Position numbers and translations under genes: made by a program. This document shows, piece by piece, positions 44,862-54,255 of a DNA stretch of 64,000 nucleotides (its first letter is position 1; each line of letters starts with the position of its first letter). The notes beneath the pieces were generated by a model that was not told the DNA's origin, ran no database searches, and was given only the letters and a program-made list of their open reading frames with translations. The DNA comes from Bog-473 sp963744935 (GTDB taxonomy: Bacteria; Actinomycetota; Acidimicrobiia; Acidimicrobiales; RAAP-2): assembly GCA_963744935.1 (NCBI GenBank), contig CAVUVM010000004.1, positions 992,001 to 1,056,000 of the forward strand. Direction: 5' to 3'.

Positions 44862-45650
44862 ATGCGTCCATCCCCCATCCGCGTCGCCGCGGCCGTCGCT
44901 GCTGCCGCCGGCACGAGCCTCGGCGCCCTCGGCGCGCTGGCCGCCGGACCAGCACTGCTCGCGGGCGCCGCGTCGAACGGCCAGAGCGCGCAGGCTGAGT
45001 ACAACGCGGTCATCAAAGCAGTCGGGATCAAGGGGGTGCACTTCGACTCGACGGCGTTGCAGAACGGCGTCAGCCTCACGGTGATCGGTGATACCGGCAC
45101 GACGTCGGGTGCACAGAAGCTGACGGTGCAGAACGGGAAGACGATCGAGCACATGAGCGCCCTCGTGGTCGGGTCGACTGGATACGTCTCCGCCAACGCA
45201 GCCGCCCTCCACCACGTCATCGGCCTCAGCACGAGCCAGTCGTCGAAGTACGCCAACGAGTGGCTGTCGTTCCCGACGTCCAACAGCTCGCTGGAGGAGC
45301 TGGTGAGCGGACTCCTCAACTCGCAGGTGAGTACCGAGCTGCAGATCAGCGGTCCGTACGCCTACGGCACGGCCACCACGGTGGACGGCCAGCACGCGCT
45401 GGCGGTGCGCGGCTCGGTGGCCACCGACAGCGGCTCCAAGGTCCCCGTCGTCCTCTACATCCCGGCCACGGGTTCGCCCCTCCCCATCGAAGAGGTCACC
45501 AATCCCGGCCAAAGTGGCCGGGGTTCGACGATCCACGGGACCGTGACCTTCACGAACTGGGGCGAGAAGACGACGGAGAAGGCACCGGCCCACGCGGTGT
45601 CGCTGCTGAAGATCGTGCCGCCCACGTCGAGCACCAGCTCGACGAGCTGA
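44862..45650 (+). CDS. Secreted protein of unknown function (paralogue 2)
   Basis: 262 residues with a signal peptide (residues 1-37, ending LLAGAASN) and a domain aligned with the preceding protein (LTVQNGKTIEHMSALVVGSTGYVSAN, NEWLSFPTSN, STELQISGPYAYG, VTFTNWGEKTTEKAPAHAVSLL). Ser/Thr-rich tail. AGGAGAG lies upstream; GTG 44853 is an alternative start. Could bind lipid or another ligand in the cell envelope, by analogy only. Confidence 0.75.
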   Translation: MRPSPIRVAAAVAAAAGTSLGALGALAAGPALLAGAASNGQSAQAEYNAVIKAVGIKGVHFDSTALQNGVSLTVIGDTGTTSGAQKLTVQNGKTIEHMSALVVGSTGYVSANAAALHHVIGLSTSQSSKYANEWLSFPTSNSSLEELVSGLLNSQVSTELQISGPYAYGTATTVDGQHALAVRGSVATDSGSKVPVVLYIPATGSPLPIEEVTNPGQSGRGSTIHGTVTFTNWGEKTTEKAPAHAVSLLKIVPPTSSTSSTS

Positions 45651-45670
45651 GCCGGCGGCGGGCTGATCCC

Positions 45671-46171
45671 GTGCCGCCACGGCTCGAAGCCGTGCGCGGC
45701 GACATCACGGCCGAGCTGGTCGACGCCGTCGTCAACGCGGCCAATGCGGGTCTGCGTGGCGGCGGTGGCGTCGACGGCGCCATCCATCGGGCCGCCGGCG
45801 CGACGCGACTGCAGGAGGCGTGCCGCGCCATCGGTGGCTGCGCGGCCGGGTACGCGGTGGTGACGGACGGCTTCGCCCTCCCGGCGCGCTTCATCATCCA
45901 CACCGTGGGCCCCGTGTGGCGCGGTGGCACCGCGGGCGAGCCCGAGATCCTGGCCTCGTGCTATCGCTCCGCGCTGAGCGTGGCGGACGAGGTCGGAGCC
46001 CGCTCGGTGGCCTTCCCGGCCATCTCGACCGGTGTGTACGGCTATCCCTCCGGAGAGGCCGCCGCGATCGCCGTGACAACCGTCGGCGCGGCGGACACCC
46101 AGGTATCTCTCGTCCGATTCGTGGCCTTCGACGAGGCGACGCACGCGCACTACGTCGAGCTCCTGGCCTGA
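45671..46171 (+). CDS. Macro-domain protein (ADP-ribose binding/deacylase)
   Basis: 166 residues, a single macro domain. GDITAELVDAVVNAANAGLRGGGGVDGAIHRAAG is the canonical ADP-ribose loop, and AISTGVYGYPSGEAA the phosphate loop. The Asn/Asp catalytic set of MacroD-type O-acetyl-ADP-ribose deacetylases is present. GTG start, 20 nt after the secreted protein's stop. Confidence 0.92.
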   Translation: MPPRLEAVRGDITAELVDAVVNAANAGLRGGGGVDGAIHRAAGATRLQEACRAIGGCAAGYAVVTDGFALPARFIIHTVGPVWRGGTAGEPEILASCYRSALSVADEVGARSVAFPAISTGVYGYPSGEAAAIAVTTVGAADTQVSLVRFVAFDEATHAHYVELLA

Positions 46172-46280
46172 TCCTCTCTCGACGAGATCCTTCCCGACGA
46201 GATCCTCTCCTGACCCGATCGACCGCTCACCTGTCCGCAGCACGCCGCGCGACATCTCGGCGCCGGCACCCCGGGGTGTC

Positions 46281-48593
46281 TCAGCCCGCCGTCAGGTTGT
46301 AGATCGTCACCTCTCCCACCGTCTCGGCGCTGAAGTGCGACTCGACCCACGAGGTGATCTGTGACGCGTCGTCACTGGAGCCCGCGCCGCCGCCACCGCC
46401 GAATCGGCCGAACCCACCGATGCCCCCGCCCCCGCTGGCGATGAAGTAGTGGATCTTGCCCTCTGCGACGTACTTCTCGAACTGGGCGAGCGTGGGCGCA
46501 GGATCGGTCCCGTTGAAGCCGCCGATCGCCATGATCGGCTCACCGCTGGCCAACTGGTAGCCGGCCGCGTTGTTCGAGTTCACGGTCGCGGCGGCCCAGG
46601 TGTAGCGGCCGGCGACGGCTTGTAGCAGCTTGGTGAGCGCTGGGTTGGACTGGCTGGCATTGAGGAAGCCGCCGCCGCCCGCCCCACCCAGGCCGAGGCG
46701 GGCGCCACCGCCGAAGCGAGGGGTCGTCCCGCTGCCGTTGCTCGTGCCGCCCGAGAAGCCACCGGCGGGGAACCCGCCGCCGGGGAACGCGCCACCCCCC
46801 GCCCGAGCGCCCGGCAAACCGCCTTGACTCCCGGTTCCGCCGGGGAAGGCGCCCCGTCCGCCCGGGAACCCGCCACCAAGGCCACGCCGGAACCCGCCAC
46901 CGCCGGGAAACCGGCCGGCGAACCCGCCGGGGAACGTCCCGCCGGGACCACCTTGCCCGGCCGCCGGCGTCGGTGTCACCGACGGGATCGCGCCGTCGTG
47001 CGGTGTGCCCGCGGTGGCCACGGTCGAGAACAAGGGCGCGGCGAGTGCGGCGCCCAGGCCGAGGATGGCGACCAGGCCGACGGCCAACTTGGGGACGGTG
47101 CGCAACAAGGGCAGCGCCAAGATGGCCGCGACGCCGAGTACGCCGACGACCACGACGAAGGGTCGCAGCGCCGGGAACCAATTGGACGTCCGGCCCAGCA
47201 GCACGTAACTCCAGATGACCGTTGCAGCCAATCCGGCAGCCAAACCCCCACGACCGACCCAGGTGGCGCGTCGCTCCCAGAGGCTCATGGTGCTGATGCC
47301 CACCAGCGCGCCGAGCGGAGGGGCGAGGGCGACGGTGTAGTAGGGGTGGATGATGCCCTGAGCCATGCTGATGACCAGGCCGATGCAGACCAGCGAGCCG
47401 CCCCAGAGCAACAGCGCCGCCCGCTCGCGGTCTGTGCGACGGGCGCGGATCGTGACGAGGAGGAGCACCGCACCCATGACCAGTGCGCCCGGCAGCAGCC
47501 ACGACATCATGTTGCCGAACGAGTCGTTGAACAGCCGCGTCCACCCCGTCGGACCCCACATGCTCGCGCCCCCGACGCCTCCGCCCACGCTGCCCGACTC
47601 GTTGCCCGTGAGACGACCGAAGCCGTTGTAGCCGAAGATGAGGTTGAGGATGCTGTTGTTCTGTGAGCCGCCGACGTAGGGGCGGTCCGCTGCCGGTGTG
47701 AGGGCGACGGCCGCGACCCACCACCCGGCAGCCACCACGACGGAGACGCCCATGAGCGCGACCTGCCACACCCGGCGCCACCATCCGGTCGGCGCGGCGA
47801 GGAGGTAGACGACGGCCATCACCGGGAGAATGAGGAAGGCCTGCATCATCTTGGTGATGAAGCCGAAACCGACGAGCGCGCCCGCCAGGACGAGCCACTT
47901 GGTCTGCGCCTTCTCGAGGCCCCGCATCGTGGCGTAGGTCGCGCCGGTGAGGAGCAACGCCAGCATGGCGTCGGGATTGTTGTAGCGGAACATCATGGCG
48001 GCCACCGGTGTGAGTGCCACGACCACGCCGGCGAGGATGGCGGCCTGCGCACTGAACCAGCGCCGGACGGCGAGATAGACGAGGCCAACGGTCGCGACCC
48101 CTTCGAGTGCCTGGGGCACGAGGATGCTCCACGAGTTGAGCCCGAAGATGCGGGCCGAGATCTCCATGGGCCACAAGAAGGCGGGCGGCTTGTCCACCGT
48201 GATGAAGTTGGACGCGTCGGACGAGCCGAAGAAGAAGGCCTTCCAACTCTTGGTGCCGGCCTGCACGGCGGCCGAATAGAAGGAGTTGGCCCAGCCGCTC
48301 GCACCAAGGTCCCACAGGTACAAGACGGCGGTGCCGACGAGGAGGATCAAGAGCGCTGGGCGCACCCAGGGGGCGTCGCTCTCCTTGCCCCGGATGAAGC
48401 GGGCGAAGCGTCCACGGCGCGGGCCTGGTGCCCAGGTCGGTGCGCTCGGCGCGCTGGGCGCGGCGGACTCGCCGACGGGCGTGGGAGCCGGGTCGAGTTG
48501 CACCGGGAGATCGAGGACGCCGACGGACGCTTCGGAGGCGTCGGACGCGTCGGAGGCGTCGGAGGCGTCGGAGGCGGGTGTGAGGTCCGTCAT
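46281..48593 (-). CDS. GT39/ArnT-like membrane glycosyltransferase with Gly-rich C-terminal region
   Basis: 770 residues. An N-terminal Ala/Ser/Asp repeat tail is followed by about 12 TM helices. The first loop (ASGWANSFYSAAVQAGTKSWKAFFFGSSDASNFITVDKPP) contains the acidic residues expected of PMT/ArnT mannosyltransferases. Then comes a long Gly/Phe/Pro-rich region (about 545-650) and an extracytoplasmic C-terminal domain ending in a Trp-rich motif. Probably transfers sugars from a polyprenyl-phosphate donor made by the neighbouring GT2. ATGA overlap with that gene. Confidence 0.88.
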   Translation of the reverse strand: MTDLTPASDASDASDASDASEASVGVLDLPVQLDPAPTPVGESAAPSAPSAPTWAPGPRRGRFARFIRGKESDAPWVRPALLILLVGTAVLYLWDLGASGWANSFYSAAVQAGTKSWKAFFFGSSDASNFITVDKPPAFLWPMEISARIFGLNSWSILVPQALEGVATVGLVYLAVRRWFSAQAAILAGVVVALTPVAAMMFRYNNPDAMLALLLTGATYATMRGLEKAQTKWLVLAGALVGFGFITKMMQAFLILPVMAVVYLLAAPTGWWRRVWQVALMGVSVVVAAGWWVAAVALTPAADRPYVGGSQNNSILNLIFGYNGFGRLTGNESGSVGGGVGGASMWGPTGWTRLFNDSFGNMMSWLLPGALVMGAVLLLVTIRARRTDRERAALLLWGGSLVCIGLVISMAQGIIHPYYTVALAPPLGALVGISTMSLWERRATWVGRGGLAAGLAATVIWSYVLLGRTSNWFPALRPFVVVVGVLGVAAILALPLLRTVPKLAVGLVAILGLGAALAAPLFSTVATAGTPHDGAIPSVTPTPAAGQGGPGGTFPGGFAGRFPGGGGFRRGLGGGFPGGRGAFPGGTGSQGGLPGARAGGGAFPGGGFPAGGFSGGTSNGSGTTPRFGGGARLGLGGAGGGGFLNASQSNPALTKLLQAVAGRYTWAAATVNSNNAAGYQLASGEPIMAIGGFNGTDPAPTLAQFEKYVAEGKIHYFIASGGGGIGGFGRFGGGGGAGSSDDASQITSWVESHFSAETVGEVTIYNLTAG
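46700..46975 (-). repeat. Low-complexity GGFPGG-coding tract
   Basis: Tandem-like imperfect units encode FPGG/GGFRRG/GGAFPGG in the glycosyltransferase's extracytoplasmic region. Highly G/C-biased and prone to length change. Confidence 0.65.
48532..48576 (-). repeat. 9-bp tandem repeat, five copies
   Basis: TCGGAGGCG (one copy TCGGACGCG) repeated five times in phase, coding for the Ser-Asp-Ala / Ser-Glu-Ala string at the glycosyltransferase N-terminus. Length variation would stay in frame. Confidence 0.8.
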
Positions 48594-49876
48594 CGTGACT
48601 CCTCCGTCGATTCGGGTGTCAGGGGTGTGCGTGCGCTCGGTCGGAAGATCCAGGCCCGCAGCACGGCGAAGCGGACTACGGCGGCGAAGGCATTCGCCAC
48701 CGTGATCGCGATCACCTCAGCCAGTAGGACCGACGGCGCAAGCCATTGCGCCACCGCCAAGCCGAGCGAGGTGAGACCGACGCTCACCACGTACAGGCCG
48801 CCGGCGACGGCAAAGAGGCGCCCGCGGCGCGCCTGGCCGTCGGTGGTACGTGACAGCTCGCGGTGCACCGCGGTGTTGAAGAGGGTCGCGATGGCCATGG
48901 CCAGCGCGTTGGCACCGTAGGCGCCGGCGAGCGGACGCCACGCGACGAAGAGGAACAGATAGCCGAGCGTGGAGACGACGCCCACGCCGGCAAAACGCAA
49001 GAGCTGGTCCGCGGTGACTTCGTTCGAGCGGATTCGACGCAGGCTCTTGGGCTTGCTCACGAGGAGGCGCCATACCCCGCGCAGGTCGGCCGCTGCGGTG
49101 GAAACGATGTCGACCCTCGAGTCGGGATCGTCGACCCAGTCCACCGGGACCTCTCCGATGCGCAGACCCAAGCGCTCGGCCGTCACCAGCAACTCGGTGT
49201 CGAAGAACCACTCGTCGTCCTGCACCAGCGGCAGCAACCGTTCGGCCGCGTCACGGCGCAGCGCCTTGAAGCCGCACTGCGCGTCGCTGAAGCGGCCGCG
49301 CAGGGTGAGCTTCAACAACAGGTTGTAGGCCCGCGAGATCAGCTCGCGCTTGGGGCCGCGTACGACGTGAGCGCCGGGGGCGAGGCGCGAACCGATCGCG
49401 AGGTCGCGGTGCCCCGAGAGCAGTGGCGCGACGAGGGGCAGCAGCGCCGGCAACGCTGTCGAGAGGTCGACGTCCATGTAGGCGACGACCGGGGCCTGAC
49501 TCGTCGACCACGCGCTTCGCAACGCGAAGCCGCGGCCCTTGCGGGGCAGTCGCATGGCCGCAACACCTTTGAGCGAGGCCGCCAGCTCGGCCGCGACCCG
49601 CGCGGTGTCGTCAGTGCTCGCGTTGTCGACCACCGTCACGAGGGCGCGGAACGGAAAGGAGTCGTCGAGGAACCGCCGCAGTTCTCTCACCCGCTCGTCC
49701 AGCTGCGCCGCCTCGTTGTAGACGGGCACCACGATCTCCACGTCGACCGGGACCCGGCGCGGATCCACGTCGGCCTCGTAGGGAGCTAGGGCGGTCATGG
49801 CGCTCATGCTGGCGGGTGGGTCTCCAGGCTCCGTGAAGCTCCGCTGTGGGCCCGGTGTGAATCGTGGCAGACGCAT
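48590..49876 (-). CDS. Glycosyltransferase family 2 fused to GtrA-like domain
   Basis: About 428 residues. GT-A domain (VEIVVPVYNEAAQLDERV, VDNASTDDT, MDVDLSTALPALLPLV as the DxD region) typical of dolichyl/polyprenyl-phosphate glucose or mannose synthases. A C-terminal GtrA-type four-helix membrane domain (FAGVGVVSTLGYLFLFVAW... FRPSAR) follows. Probably makes and flips polyprenyl-P-sugar for the adjacent GT39. ATG 49876 has GAGAGGG upstream; GTG 49891 is an alternative. Confidence 0.88.
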   Translation of the reverse strand: MRLPRFTPGPQRSFTEPGDPPASMSAMTALAPYEADVDPRRVPVDVEIVVPVYNEAAQLDERVRELRRFLDDSFPFRALVTVVDNASTDDTARVAAELAASLKGVAAMRLPRKGRGFALRSAWSTSQAPVVAYMDVDLSTALPALLPLVAPLLSGHRDLAIGSRLAPGAHVVRGPKRELISRAYNLLLKLTLRGRFSDAQCGFKALRRDAAERLLPLVQDDEWFFDTELLVTAERLGLRIGEVPVDWVDDPDSRVDIVSTAAADLRGVWRLLVSKPKSLRRIRSNEVTADQLLRFAGVGVVSTLGYLFLFVAWRPLAGAYGANALAMAIATLFNTAVHRELSRTTDGQARRGRLFAVAGGLYVVSVGLTSLGLAVAQWLAPSVLLAEVIAITVANAFAAVVRFAVLRAWIFRPSARTPLTPESTEESR

Positions 49877-49901
49877 GATTGGCCCTCTCACGAGGGTGTT
49901 C

Positions 49902-51560
49902 TCAGCCCAGCGGCTGCGGGGACGGAGGTGCGGCGCTCACCTGCGCGGGGTTGACCTGCGGGGTGTCGACCTGCGCGGTGTCGACCCGTGGGGGATCTGC
50001 CGGCCCAGCGCCGGCTGGCGGGTCTGCCGATGCGGGATCGATCAGGTGGCTCAACGGGATGCGGACGCTGACCGCCATGCCCTCGCCCGGTGCCGAAGTG
50101 GCTGTCACCGTGCCACCGTGCGCCGCCACGATGGCCCACACGATGGAAAGACCGAGCCCGCTGCCCCCGCTGGTGCGCGAACGTGCCGGGTCGGCCCGGT
50201 AGAAGCGTTCGAAGATGTGGCGCGCCTCTTCTTGGGGCATACCCGGTCCGCTGTCGCGCACCTCGATCTCGGCCTGGTCCCCGATCTGGTCCACGGACAC
50301 GGTCGTCGTGGTGCCCTCGGGCGTGTGGGCCCGCACATTGGCCAGGAGGTTGTCGACCACTTGGCGCAGCCGATCCTTGTCGCCGGTGACCTCAACGGGG
50401 CGCGCGGCCCAGAACCGCACCGGCCACTCCGGCCCAACGGCAGTCGCCGTGTGCACGGCCTCCGAGGTCAGGGCGACCAACTCGACCGGGGCCCTCTCCA
50501 TCGGAACGCCCTCGTCCAGCCGGGCCAGCGTGAGCAGGTCGTTGACCAGTCGGTCCATGCGAGCGGTCTCGATACGGATGCCCGACACGATGCGCGGCAG
50601 GTCGTCGATGTGCTCAGCCCCGCCGCGCTCGAACAATTCGGCGTAGGCCGAAACGGCGGCGATAGGCGTGCGCAACTCGTGCGACGCGTCGGCGACGAAC
50701 TGGCGCAGGTGCCGTTCTGACTCCTTGAGGCGGGCCTCGGACGCAAGCCGTGCCGCGAACGCGCTCTGGATCCGCTCGAGCATGACGTTGAGGGCGCGGG
50801 CCAGCCGCCCCACTTCGGTCGACTGCTCGGCGCCCGGGACGCGCCGGTCGAGGTTGCCCGCCGCGATGGAGTCCGCCGTGGCCTCGACGTCCTCGAGGGG
50901 CTTCAGTCCCAGGCGCACCAGCCACCAGCCGCCGAGGAGCGCCAGGACCAGCGCGGCAGCGGTCACGGCGAGCTCGGTCAAGAACAGTGTGTGCAGGGTG
51001 CTGTCCTGATCCGTCAGCGGCTGTGCCAGCACGGCGATTGCGTCGGTCCCCGGCTCCTTCACGGCCCGCACCCGGAAGACCGGCCCGCCGGCGGCGATCG
51101 AACCGGTCGTGAAGTACACCTCCTTGCTCCCGTCGGGCTGGCTGGAAAAGCCGGTGATTGGATCGGGCAGCTGCGGTCGGTACGAGGAGGTCCCGACGTA
51201 GGCCGGACACTCGAGCCCGCTGAGAACCGTTCCGTTCTGAGACACGTACGCGCTGTAGTAGATGTCGAACACGTTCGGACCTCCACCACCGCCGCCGCCT
51301 CCGACGAACTGTTGGCCTTCCGGCCCGTTTCCGCCACCAGGGATGGCACTCGCGCCCGGGCCGCCGCTTTGCGGGTTCGTGCAGTAGTACGCCCCGGTGA
51401 GCGGGTTGAACGGGACCCCGGGACGGCGCTGGCCCAACTGCTGATCGACCTGGTTGTACAAAGAGCTGCGCAGCGCGGAATAAGTGGCGAAGTCCGCCAC
51501 GACGAGCGCCACGATTGCGATCGCCCCGACCGCGAGCAGGAGCCGCAACCGCAGCGACAC
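49902..51560 (-). CDS. Sensor histidine kinase (two TM, HAMP)
   Basis: 552 residues. TM1 at the N-terminus, a periplasmic Gly-rich sensor loop (about 40-190), TM2 (LFLTELAVTAAALVLALLGGWWLV), HAMP, H-box SHELRTPIAAV with phosphoacceptor His, and N/G boxes in DSGPGMPQEEA and GSGLGLSIV. The C-terminus carries a Pro/Asp/Gln repeat. GTG start abuts the response regulator stop. Resembles MprB/TcrY-type actinobacterial kinases. Signal unknown. Confidence 0.93.
   Translation of the reverse strand: MSLRLRLLLAVGAIAIVALVVADFATYSALRSSLYNQVDQQLGQRRPGVPFNPLTGAYYCTNPQSGGPGASAIPGGGNGPEGQQFVGGGGGGGGPNVFDIYYSAYVSQNGTVLSGLECPAYVGTSSYRPQLPDPITGFSSQPDGSKEVYFTTGSIAAGGPVFRVRAVKEPGTDAIAVLAQPLTDQDSTLHTLFLTELAVTAAALVLALLGGWWLVRLGLKPLEDVEATADSIAAGNLDRRVPGAEQSTEVGRLARALNVMLERIQSAFAARLASEARLKESERHLRQFVADASHELRTPIAAVSAYAELFERGGAEHIDDLPRIVSGIRIETARMDRLVNDLLTLARLDEGVPMERAPVELVALTSEAVHTATAVGPEWPVRFWAARPVEVTGDKDRLRQVVDNLLANVRAHTPEGTTTTVSVDQIGDQAEIEVRDSGPGMPQEEARHIFERFYRADPARSRTSGGSGLGLSIVWAIVAAHGGTVTATSAPGEGMAVSVRIPLSHLIDPASADPPAGAGPADPPRVDTAQVDTPQVNPAQVSAAPPSPQPLG
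49935..49994 (-). repeat. 15-bp tandem repeat, about four copies
   Basis: Units such as GTCGACCTGCGCGGT (49965-49979) repeat imperfectly four times and encode VDTAQ/VDTPQ/VNPAQ at the kinase C-terminus. Confidence 0.75.
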
Positions 51561-52274
51561 TCAGGCAGCTCCGTTGGCCGACTCCGGCTCACGCAGCGTG
51601 TAGCCAACAAGCCGGATGGTATGGATCAGTGGCGGGCCGAACTTCTCGAGCTTCTTGCGCAGGTAGCTGACATAGGTCTCAACGACGTTGCCGTCACCGC
51701 CGAAGTCGTAGTGCCACACGTGGTCGAGGATCTGGGCCTTGGAGAGGACGTGGCGCGGATTGAGCATGAAGTAACGCAGCAGGTTGAACTCGGTCGCCGT
51801 CAGATTGATGGTGTGCCCGGCGCGATGCACCTCATGGGCACTCTCGTCGAGCTCGAGGTCCGAGAAGCGCAGCACGCCATCGTCCTCGGGCTCGTAGCCC
51901 GTGCGGCGCAGGATGGCGTGCACGCGCGCGATGACCTCGGCTAGGGCGAAGGGCTTGGTCACATAGTCGTCACCGCCCACCGTCAAGCCGGCCAACTTGT
52001 CTTGGAGCGTGTCGCGCGCGGTGAGGAAGAGGACAGGGACCCGCACGCCGTCGGCGCGGAGGCGCCGGGTCACCTCGAGGCCGTCGAGGTCGGGCAGCAT
52101 CACGTCGAGGATCACAAGATCGGGCGGGTCCTCTTGGGCCTGGGCCAGGGCCTTGCGCCCGGTCATCGCCTCGTCGACGACGAAACCCTCGTAGCGCAGC
52201 GACGTCGCCACCGCGTCGACGATGGAGGGCTCGTCGTCAACCACCAGGACGCGTGGTCCGTTGTCGATCTTCAC
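51561..52274 (-). CDS. OmpR/PhoB-family response regulator
   Basis: 237 residues. Receiver domain with VVDDEPS acidic pair, phospho-Asp in VILDVMLPD, Thr in LTARD and Lys in VTKPF. A winged-helix DNA-binding domain follows, with the recognition helix near RHVLSKAQILDHVWHYDF. Partner of the downstream kinase. The two glycosyltransferase genes follow in the same direction, so envelope glycosylation may be part of its regulon (inference). Confidence 0.95.
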   Translation of the reverse strand: MKIDNGPRVLVVDDEPSIVDAVATSLRYEGFVVDEAMTGRKALAQAQEDPPDLVILDVMLPDLDGLEVTRRLRADGVRVPVLFLTARDTLQDKLAGLTVGGDDYVTKPFALAEVIARVHAILRRTGYEPEDDGVLRFSDLELDESAHEVHRAGHTINLTATEFNLLRYFMLNPRHVLSKAQILDHVWHYDFGGDGNVVETYVSYLRKKLEKFGPPLIHTIRLVGYTLREPESANGAA

Positions 52275-52385
52275 TTGTCCTTACCTCCCTGCCCTCAGAA
52301 TCGCACCCACGAATGCCGATCCAGTGTGACCTGGCTGTGGGCCCCCTGTGAGCGCGGGGCCCCCTGGCGGACCTCGGGCGAGGTG

Positions 52386-53651
52386 TCAGGCGGGAAGAGC
52401 GTCGAGCGCGCGTCTGAGCAGGTCAAGGGCCGTAATTGCCCCGTACTGGCGCACGCGCTCGCGGTCTCCGGGGACGCGCAACTCGCGCGTCACGTTGGGC
52501 TGCCCCGGAAGGCAGAGACCGACGAAGAGCGTGCCCGGGGGCACACCCTCCTGGTCGTCGGGGCCCGCCACCCCGGTGATGCCAAGCCCGACATCCGCGC
52601 CGGTCACCCGGGCGGCACCCTCGGCCATCGCCGCCGCGGCCGCCTCGGTGACGACCGGGCCGAGAGGCACACCCAGCACGTCGAACTTGACTTGCGAGTC
52701 GTAGGCGACCACCCCGCCTCGAAACCACTTCGATGCGCCCGGCACGTTGACCAGACGCGACGCGATGAGGCCGCCAGTGAGTGACTCGGCGACACCGAAA
52801 GTGAGGCCCCGAGTGATGAGGCGGGCGGCCACGGCGACCTCCATCGACTCGTCGTCCACGCCGAAGACGATGTCACCGAGGCGCTCGACGATGGCGCGCC
52901 GGACCTCTCCCTCTTCTTTATCGAGCAGCGCGGTGACGTCGCTCGGCGTACGGGCGCGCGCCGTGAGACGCACCTTGATGCCCTCAATACCCGACGCGAG
53001 GAAGGCGAGCGTCACGTCACCGGTCTCGTCGAGCGCTTCGATGCGCTCCTGCAGGGACTCCGCGAGAGCCGACTCGCTGGCTCCCCATGTGCGCAGCACT
53101 CGGCTGGCGATCACCCCCTCCTCGCCGGCCTCGGCCATGCGGGCTCGCAAGTCGGGCAGGATGCCGCGCTCGAACATGTCCATCATCTCGTAGGGGACGC
53201 CCGGTACGGCGTAGACGACCTTGTTCCCCACGGGACAGATGAGGCCGGGCGCGGTACCACCGGCTTGTGGGATCAGGGTGGCCCCGAAGGGCACGTCGGC
53301 CTGGCGCGCGTTGTTCTCGGACATCTCGCGTCCGCGCTCCCTGAAAAAAGCAGCGATGTAGTCCACAATCGCCTGGTCTCGCACCAGAGGGACGTTGAGG
53401 ACCTCGGCGATGGCCTCGCGTGTGATGTCATCCTGGGTCGGCCCGAGCCCGCCGCACATGATCACGCCGTCGCTGCGCGCCAGTGCGGTGCGCAGCGCGA
53501 GCGTGATGCGTTCGTGGTTGTCCCCCACCGCCTGGTGGAAATGCGACGCCGCGCCGTTGGCGGCCAGGTGCTCGCCGAGCCAGGCGGAGTTGGTGTCGGC
53601 AATCTGGCCGAGCAGGAGCTCTGTGCCCACCGCCACGATCTCGATTCTCAC
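52386..53651 (-). CDS. cinA: CinA-family protein (nicotinamide mononucleotide deamidase-related)
   Basis: 421 residues, both domains present. N-terminal MoaB/COG1058-type domain (VGTELLLGQIADTNSAWLGEHLA, CGGLGPTQDD) and C-terminal CinA amidase domain (VAESLTGGLIASRLVNVPGAS, GVAGPDDQEG). Family members deamidate NMN and hydrolyse ADP-ribose in pyridine nucleotide salvage. GTG 53651 lies 10 nt after the pgsA stop. Confidence 0.94.
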   Translation of the reverse strand: MRIEIVAVGTELLLGQIADTNSAWLGEHLAANGAASHFHQAVGDNHERITLALRTALARSDGVIMCGGLGPTQDDITREAIAEVLNVPLVRDQAIVDYIAAFFRERGREMSENNARQADVPFGATLIPQAGGTAPGLICPVGNKVVYAVPGVPYEMMDMFERGILPDLRARMAEAGEEGVIASRVLRTWGASESALAESLQERIEALDETGDVTLAFLASGIEGIKVRLTARARTPSDVTALLDKEEGEVRRAIVERLGDIVFGVDDESMEVAVAARLITRGLTFGVAESLTGGLIASRLVNVPGASKWFRGGVVAYDSQVKFDVLGVPLGPVVTEAAAAAMAEGAARVTGADVGLGITGVAGPDDQEGVPPGTLFVGLCLPGQPNVTRELRVPGDRERVRQYGAITALDLLRRALDALPA

Positions 53652-53661
53652 CGGGGTGACC

Positions 53662-54255
53662 TTAGGTGGCAGAGGGTATGTGCAGGGCCCGGCGCCCGTC
53701 GAGCAGGTATTCGGCACCGGTGTAGAGCGTGAGCGCGCAGGCGAACCAGACCATGGCGATCTGCAGGTCGTGCTGGTCGGCCAACGGCGGGATGATGCAG
53801 ACGCCGATGGCAAGGTCCTGCACGAGCGTCTTGAGCTTGGCCGTTTTGCGCGCCGGGATCGACACCCCGCGCCGGCCCACCCAGGAGCGGTACAGCTGCA
53901 TGCCGATCTCGCGAGTGGTGATCAGCGCCACGGGCCACCAAGGCAAGTGACCCTGGGCGGCGAGCGTGATCAGCGCGCCGAGGACGACGGCCTTGTCGGC
54001 GAGCGGATCGAGAAAGGCGCCTGAGCGGGTGGTGCCGTGGCGGCGCGCCATGTAGCCGTCGAGGCCGTCACTGGCGGCGAGAACGAACCCGACGACGACG
54101 TTGATCCAGGACGCACCCCACGCCACCAGCATCGCGACGTAGACCGGCGCCGCCAGGAGCCGGGCCACGGTGACGGCGTTGGCCGGGGTGACAAGCGCAC
54201 TGGGCCCGAACGTGAAACCGGGGTGGCCCGGGTGTTCGTGCGTGGCGTCGCTCAC
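53662..54255 (-). CDS. pgsA: CDP-diacylglycerol-glycerol-3-phosphate phosphatidyltransferase
   Basis: 197 residues, integral membrane. The CDP-alcohol phosphotransferase signature DG-x2-AR-x8-G-x3-D-x3-D is exact in DGYMARRHGTTRSGAFLDPL and following residues. About five TM helices. Makes phosphatidylglycerolphosphate, the first step to PG and cardiolipin. GTGA overlap with rimO, the classic actinobacterial arrangement. Confidence 0.93.
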   Translation of the reverse strand: MSDATHEHPGHPGFTFGPSALVTPANAVTVARLLAAPVYVAMLVAWGASWINVVVGFVLAASDGLDGYMARRHGTTRSGAFLDPLADKAVVLGALITLAAQGHLPWWPVALITTREIGMQLYRSWVGRRGVSIPARKTAKLKTLVQDLAIGVCIIPPLADQHDLQIAMVWFACALTLYTGAEYLLDGRRALHIPSAT

